Assembly (NCBI RefSeq): GCF_001514215.1
Contig: NZ_KQ948851.1
Span: forward strand, 429,434 to 493,433
Origin: Streptomyces bungoensis
GTDB taxonomy: Bacteria > Actinomycetota > Actinomycetes > Streptomycetales > Streptomycetaceae
Length of the DNA stretch: 64,000 bases
Direction: 5' to 3'
Positions 60,635 through 64,000 of the stretch are shown in pieces. Made by a program: the position numbers and the translations under genes. The notes under the pieces were generated by a model. That model saw nothing but the letters and a program-made list of their open reading frames with translations. It was not told the origin of the DNA and ran no database searches. Numbering within the stretch: the stretch's first letter is position 1; each line of letters begins with the position of its first letter.

Positions 60635-61066
60635 CTACTCCTTCGGGGGCTTGACCGCGACGTCGAGGTAGAAGGCGTCGATGCTGCGGACCGCCGCCTC
60701 GAACTCCTCCAGGTTCACCGGCTTGGTGACGTAGGCGTTGGCGTGGTGGCGGTAGGCGCCGGTGACGTCGTCGGGCGCGGCGGACGTGGTCAGGACGACG
60801 ACCGGGATGGTCCGCAGGTCCGCGTCCTCCTTGACCACGGCCAGGAACTCGCGGCCGTTCATGCGCGGCATGTTGAGGTCGAGCACGATCAGGTCCGGGC
60901 GCTCGTTGGCCGGATCGCGCAGGTACTCCAGGGCCTCGACCCCGTCGGAGACCTGCCTGAGGTTGCGGGTGCCCCGTTCGGTGAGGGCGTCCTGGATCAG
61001 CATCGCGTCGGCGACGTCGTCCTCGACCAGCAGCACGTCGTAGGGGCGGATTGCGGCGGCAGCCAT
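60635..61066 (-). CDS. Single-domain response regulator (Rcp1-like)
   Basis: A 143-residue receiver domain without output domain. The acidic pair is in 'LLVEDDVADAMLI', the phosphoacceptor Asp63 in 'LIVLDLNMPRMNG' and Lys115 in 'YVTKPVN'. 'MPRMNGREFLAVVKEDADLRTIPVVVLTTS' is typical of Rcp1-type regulators that pair with phytochrome or CHASE3 kinases; such a kinase is encoded at 61535. ATG preceded by CCGGAGC. Confidence 0.93.
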   Translation of the reverse strand: MAAAAIRPYDVLLVEDDVADAMLIQDALTERGTRNLRQVSDGVEALEYLRDPANERPDLIVLDLNMPRMNGREFLAVVKEDADLRTIPVVVLTTSAAPDDVTGAYRHHANAYVTKPVNLEEFEAAVRSIDAFYLDVAVKPPKE

Positions 61067-61070
61067 GGTG

Positions 61071-61436
61071 TCACGTGCTCCGGGGTGTGGGGCGATGGGT
61101 CGGATGGGGTGTGCTGTTGGTGATCAGCCCGGGCCAGCGCCGCCGGGCTCCCTGGCGGCTCATGCTCATGGCCTGGCCGATCTCGGGGTAGCCGGCTCCG
61201 CCGGCGGCAGCGGCGTGCGCCGCCTGGTCCTCCAGGTGCCGCACGGCCTCCTTGACGCCGGCGAGGACCCGCAGCCGCAGCAGTGCCTGCCGGCGGGCCT
61301 GGTCGGCTCTGTCGCGGTGTTCCGCCGACGGCGGGACGGTGTCCGCCACCAGACGCCGGGCGAGCTCGTCGACCACCTGGGTCACCAACGTGATCGTTTC
61401 TCCGGACGGCTGGAGAGGCGAAACGGAACCGGGCAT
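61071..61436 (-). CDS. Small HTH protein next to histidine kinase
   Basis: A 121-residue helical protein. The last 35 residues include a possible HTH ('GYPEIGQAMSMSRQGARRRWPGLI') as in Streptomyces regulators of similar size. Its stop lies 4 bases before the response regulator start, so the two are one operon. It is divergent from the kinase; GACAACA-N2-TGTTGTC (61468-61483) in the gap is a possible target. Confidence 0.7.
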   Translation of the reverse strand: MPGSVSPLQPSGETITLVTQVVDELARRLVADTVPPSAEHRDRADQARRQALLRLRVLAGVKEAVRHLEDQAAHAAAAGGAGYPEIGQAMSMSRQGARRRWPGLITNSTPHPTHRPTPRST

Positions 61437-61467
61437 GTCACCACAGTAAGGCGTCGATCTCGACGGG

Positions 61468-61483
61468 GACAACATGTGTTGTC
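61468..61483. promoter_or_regulatory. Inverted repeat between HTH gene and kinase gene
   Basis: GACAACA-TG-TGTTGTC, perfect 7-bp arms, 31 bases from the HTH gene start and 51 from the kinase start. A half-site CGACAAC recurs at about 61513. Confidence 0.5.
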
Positions 61484-61534
61484 GACGCGTGGGTACAGTG
61501 TGCTTGCCTCACGACAACTGAGGCCCCGACCGTC

Positions 61535-63133
61535 ATGGGAGACAGGCAGACCGCGATGAAGACCAACCCCTTCGATGCCGGGGGCGCCTTGTCCGGTTGG
61601 ACGACCCGGCGCTGGCTACGGGTCGGTGTCGCCACCACCCTGGCGGTCCTGGCGGTGCTCGGCGCCCTGGGCGGCTGGGCCATGTGGCGCACCTCACACG
61701 TCACGGCGGATCTGGTCGACAGGCGCTCGCCCGCGCTGATCGAGGCCATGCGGCTGGAGCAGGCACTGGTCAACCAGGAGACCGGCGTCCGCGGCTACGG
61801 ACTGTCCGGCCGCGCGGACTTCCTCCAGCCGTACGCGCAGGGCGTCGGCGGCGAGAAGACCGCCCTGCGGCGGCTGCGGCCACTGGTCCACGGCGACTCC
61901 CGTGCCCGTGCCGACCTGGCCGAGGTCGAGAGGCTGGCCGGCGTCTGGCAGGACCGCATAGCGCGGCCCGTCTCGGCCGCCTCCGCCGGCGACGCGGTCC
62001 GGCTCTCCAAGGAACGGGCCGAGGAGGGCAAGACCACGTTCGACCCGCTGCGGGCCGCGATGACACGCCAGCAGGCCCATCTGCAGAGCGAGCGGGAGAC
62101 GGCCCAGCAGGAGCTCCGCCAGTCGGTGACCCTGCGGAACTGGACCTTCTCCGGCATCGCCTGCGTCATCCTGCTGGTGGCGGCGCTCGTCTTCGAGGGA
62201 CTGCGCCGCGGCGTCACCGCCCCGCTCGGCCGGCTCGGCTCGGCCGCCCGCGAGGTGGCGCACGGCCGCTTCGACCGGGCCCTCACCGGCAGCGGCCCCG
62301 CCGACCTGCGCCGGCTGGCCGCGGACCTGGACTCGATGCGCCGCCGGCTGGTGGAGGAGCTCCAGTTCAGCGAGCAGGCGCGCACGCTGCTGGACGAGCA
62401 GGCGCAGGACCTCAAGCGGTCCAACGCGGAACTGGAGCAGTTCGCCTACGTCGCCTCCCACGACCTGCAGGAACCGCTGCGCAAGGTGTCCAGCTTCACC
62501 CAGCTCCTGCAGCGCCGCTACGGGGGGCAACTCGACGACAGGGCGGACCAGTACATCGCCTTCGCCGTCGACGGCGCCAATCGCATGCAGACCCTCATCA
62601 ACGACCTCCTGGCCTTCTCCCGGGTCGGCCGGGTGCACAACGACCACCGGACCGTCGACCTGGAGGCGGTGCTGAGCCGGGCCCTGGACGACCTCAGCGT
62701 CGCCGTCGAGGAGACCGGCGCCGAGATCACCCACGACCCGCTGCCGGTCGTGCTCGGCGACACGACCCAGCTGGGCATGCTCTGGCAGAACCTGCTGTCC
62801 AACGCGATCAAGTTCCGCAGCCCCGACCGGCCCCCGCGCATCCGCATCAGCGCCGTACGCGAAGGCGACACCTGGGAGTTCGCGGTCGCCGACAACGGCA
62901 TCGGCATCGCACCGGAGTTCCACGAGAAGGTCTTCACCCTCTTCCAGCGGCTGCACACCAAGGACGCCTACCCGGGCACCGGCATCGGCCTGGCCATGTG
63001 CAAGAAGGTCGTGGAGTTCCACGGCGGCAGGATCGGCATCGACCCCGACCGCACGTCGGGCACCCGGGTGGTCTTCACCCTGCCCGCCGCCGGGGAGGGA
63101 CCGGCGTCCGCCGAGCGGGAGACCGGGTCGTGA
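61535..63133 (+). CDS. CHASE3-HAMP sensor histidine kinase
   Basis: A 532-residue kinase: TM1 (about residues 28-50), an extracytoplasmic CHASE3 domain (about 55-195; 'RLEQALVNQETGVRGYGLSGRADFLQPY'), TM2 (about 205-223), HAMP, a coiled coil, HisKA with His309 in 'YVASHDLQEPLRKVSSF', and HATPase with N-box 'LWQNLLSNAIKF', G1 'VADNGIGI' and G2 'GTGIGLAMCKKVVEFHGG'. The start could also be ATG 61556. It is co-translated with the RR-PP2C gene (GTGA overlap), and likely signals to it and to the Rcp1-like regulator. Confidence 0.93.
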   Translation: MGDRQTAMKTNPFDAGGALSGWTTRRWLRVGVATTLAVLAVLGALGGWAMWRTSHVTADLVDRRSPALIEAMRLEQALVNQETGVRGYGLSGRADFLQPYAQGVGGEKTALRRLRPLVHGDSRARADLAEVERLAGVWQDRIARPVSAASAGDAVRLSKERAEEGKTTFDPLRAAMTRQQAHLQSERETAQQELRQSVTLRNWTFSGIACVILLVAALVFEGLRRGVTAPLGRLGSAAREVAHGRFDRALTGSGPADLRRLAADLDSMRRRLVEELQFSEQARTLLDEQAQDLKRSNAELEQFAYVASHDLQEPLRKVSSFTQLLQRRYGGQLDDRADQYIAFAVDGANRMQTLINDLLAFSRVGRVHNDHRTVDLEAVLSRALDDLSVAVEETGAEITHDPLPVVLGDTTQLGMLWQNLLSNAIKFRSPDRPPRIRISAVREGDTWEFAVADNGIGIAPEFHEKVFTLFQRLHTKDAYPGTGIGLAMCKKVVEFHGGRIGIDPDRTSGTRVVFTLPAAGEGPASAERETGS

Positions 63134-64000
63134 CCGGGTCGTCCGGACGCTCCGAGGAGCGGTTGCGCATCCTCCTGGTGGAGGACGACGACGGAGACGC
63201 CCTGCTGGTCGAGGAGCTGCTCCTCGACACCGATCTGCCGTACACGCTCGCCCGCTGCCGCACCGTGGCGGACGCACGGCGGGCCCTGATGACGGACCCC
63301 GTCGACTGCGTCCTGCTGGACCTGCACCTGCCCGACGCGTCGGGAGTGGAGACGGTGCAGGCGATCCAGACGGCCACCCACGCCGCCATCATCGTCCTGA
63401 CCGGGCTGGACGAACCCCGCGCGGGAGTCGACGCCCTCGCCGCCGGCGCCCAGGACTACCTCGTCAAGGGCAAGGTCGCACCCGACCTGATGCAGCGCGC
63501 CGCCCGCTACGCCGTCCAGCGCAAGCAGGCCGAGCGCGCCAACGCCGCCCTCCAGATCGGCCGGCTGCGCGCCGAGGAGAACGCCCGCCTCGAACGCGGG
63601 CTGCTGCCCGAACCCCTGCTGTCCTCGACCGCCGTCACCGCCTCCAGCCGCTACTTCCCCGGGCGCGCCCAGGCGCTCCTCGGCGGCGACTTCCTGGACG
63701 TCGTGCAGACCGACGACGGCCAGGTCCACGCCGTCATCGGGGACGTCAGCGGACACGGCCCGGACGCGGCGGCGCTGGGCGTCTGCCTGCGCATCGCCTG
63801 GCGCGCCCTGACCCTCGGCGGCCACCGCGACCAGCACCTGCTGCGCCTGCTGGAGAAGATCCACATCGCCGAACGGGCCGTCAGCGACCTGTTCACCACC
63901 TGCACGCTCATCACCCTGGACCCGGACACGGCCACCCTCACCCTCCACCTGGCCGGCCACCACGCGCCCCTCCTCAGCACGCCCGAGGGCACGCAGGAGA
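63130..64000 (+). CDS. Response regulator-PP2C phosphatase, cut by window end
   Basis: The first 290 residues of a fused protein: a receiver domain (about 12-130; phosphoacceptor Asp64 in 'CVLLDLHLPDASG'), a coiled-coil linker ('RKQAERANAALQIGRLRAEENARLERGLLPE') and a SpoIIE-type PP2C phosphatase ('LLGGDFLDVVQTDDGQVHAVIGDVSGHGPDAAALGVCLRIAWR' with metal Asp residues). Such proteins dephosphorylate STAS antagonists in partner-switching; the MEDS/STAS genes just upstream make this likely here (inference). The 11-bp direct repeat GACCGGGTCGT (63121-63142) spans the overlap with the kinase. Confidence 0.92.
   Translation, partial: MTGSSGRSEERLRILLVEDDDGDALLVEELLLDTDLPYTLARCRTVADARRALMTDPVDCVLLDLHLPDASGVETVQAIQTATHAAIIVLTGLDEPRAGVDALAAGAQDYLVKGKVAPDLMQRAARYAVQRKQAERANAALQIGRLRAEENARLERGLLPEPLLSSTAVTASSRYFPGRAQALLGGDFLDVVQTDDGQVHAVIGDVSGHGPDAAALGVCLRIAWRALTLGGHRDQHLLRLLEKIHIAERAVSDLFTTCTLITLDPDTATLTLHLAGHHAPLLSTPEGTQE

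Overview
This window is chromosomal DNA from a Streptomyces or close relative. Its G+C is very high (about 72-74% by eye), most third codon positions are G or C, GTG starts and 4-bp GTGA/ATGA stop-start overlaps are common, and the gene families (LuxR ATPase regulators, HTH_22, TIGR04222-like, SNF2+SWIM pair, MEDS anti-sigma proteins, RR-PP2C) are typical of the genus. Gene order from gcl to the SNF2/SWIM pair resembles, from memory, the allantoin locus of S. coelicolor; I could not align it. I saw no rRNA, tRNA, CRISPR array, transposase or prophage.

Layout. 1-4.7 kb: the start of an ATPase regulator, a GAF-LuxR regulator and a divergent pair of acyl-CoA synthetases. 4.8-18 kb: purine and glyoxylate catabolism, with gcl, a catalase, glxR-hyi, a thiamine-binding-like/HTH pair, uraD-uraH-uricase, an 8-oxoguanine deaminase and a purine permease. 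18-25.8 kb: housekeeping and unknown genes (exonuclease, thioesterase, histidine phosphatase, XRE regulator, alaA-like aminotransferase with divergent HxlR regulator, VWA-domain exported proteins). 25.8-29 kb: two divergent NIS siderophore synthetases. 29.2-32.4 kb: an expansin-CBM2 and CBM2-GH5 operon behind a CebR-like box. 33.5-40 kb: malate synthase, MocA-like nucleotidyltransferase, IclR regulator AllR, allantoinase and allantoicase. 40-46 kb: AIM24 protein, P450, and a GntR-controlled sugar cluster (oxidoreductase, ROK kinase). 46-51.4 kb: SNF2 helicase and a SWIM protein carrying a minisatellite. 51.6-57 kb: orphan cytochrome oxidase subunit I, then a SulP transporter, RsbW-like ATPase and ArsR regulator. 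57-64 kb: lipoprotein, MEDS-STAS and MEDS-HATPase proteins, response regulator, CHASE3 histidine kinase and an RR-PP2C phosphatase cut by the window end.

How the genes work together. Urate is oxidised by uricase (making H2O2, which the nearby catalase can remove), then HIU hydrolase and OHCU decarboxylase give allantoin. Allantoinase and allantoicase release ureidoglycolate, which yields glyoxylate. Glyoxylate goes either through Gcl, Hyi and GlxR to glycerate or through malate synthase to malate. The promoters of gcl, katA, hyi-glxR, aceB and allR/allB share a TTCC-N5-GGAA palindrome (probable AllR operator). A second palindrome, TTCAAC-N5-GTTGAA, marks katA, uraD, aceB and allB. The two site classes, 30 kb apart end to end, tie these scattered genes into one probable regulon.
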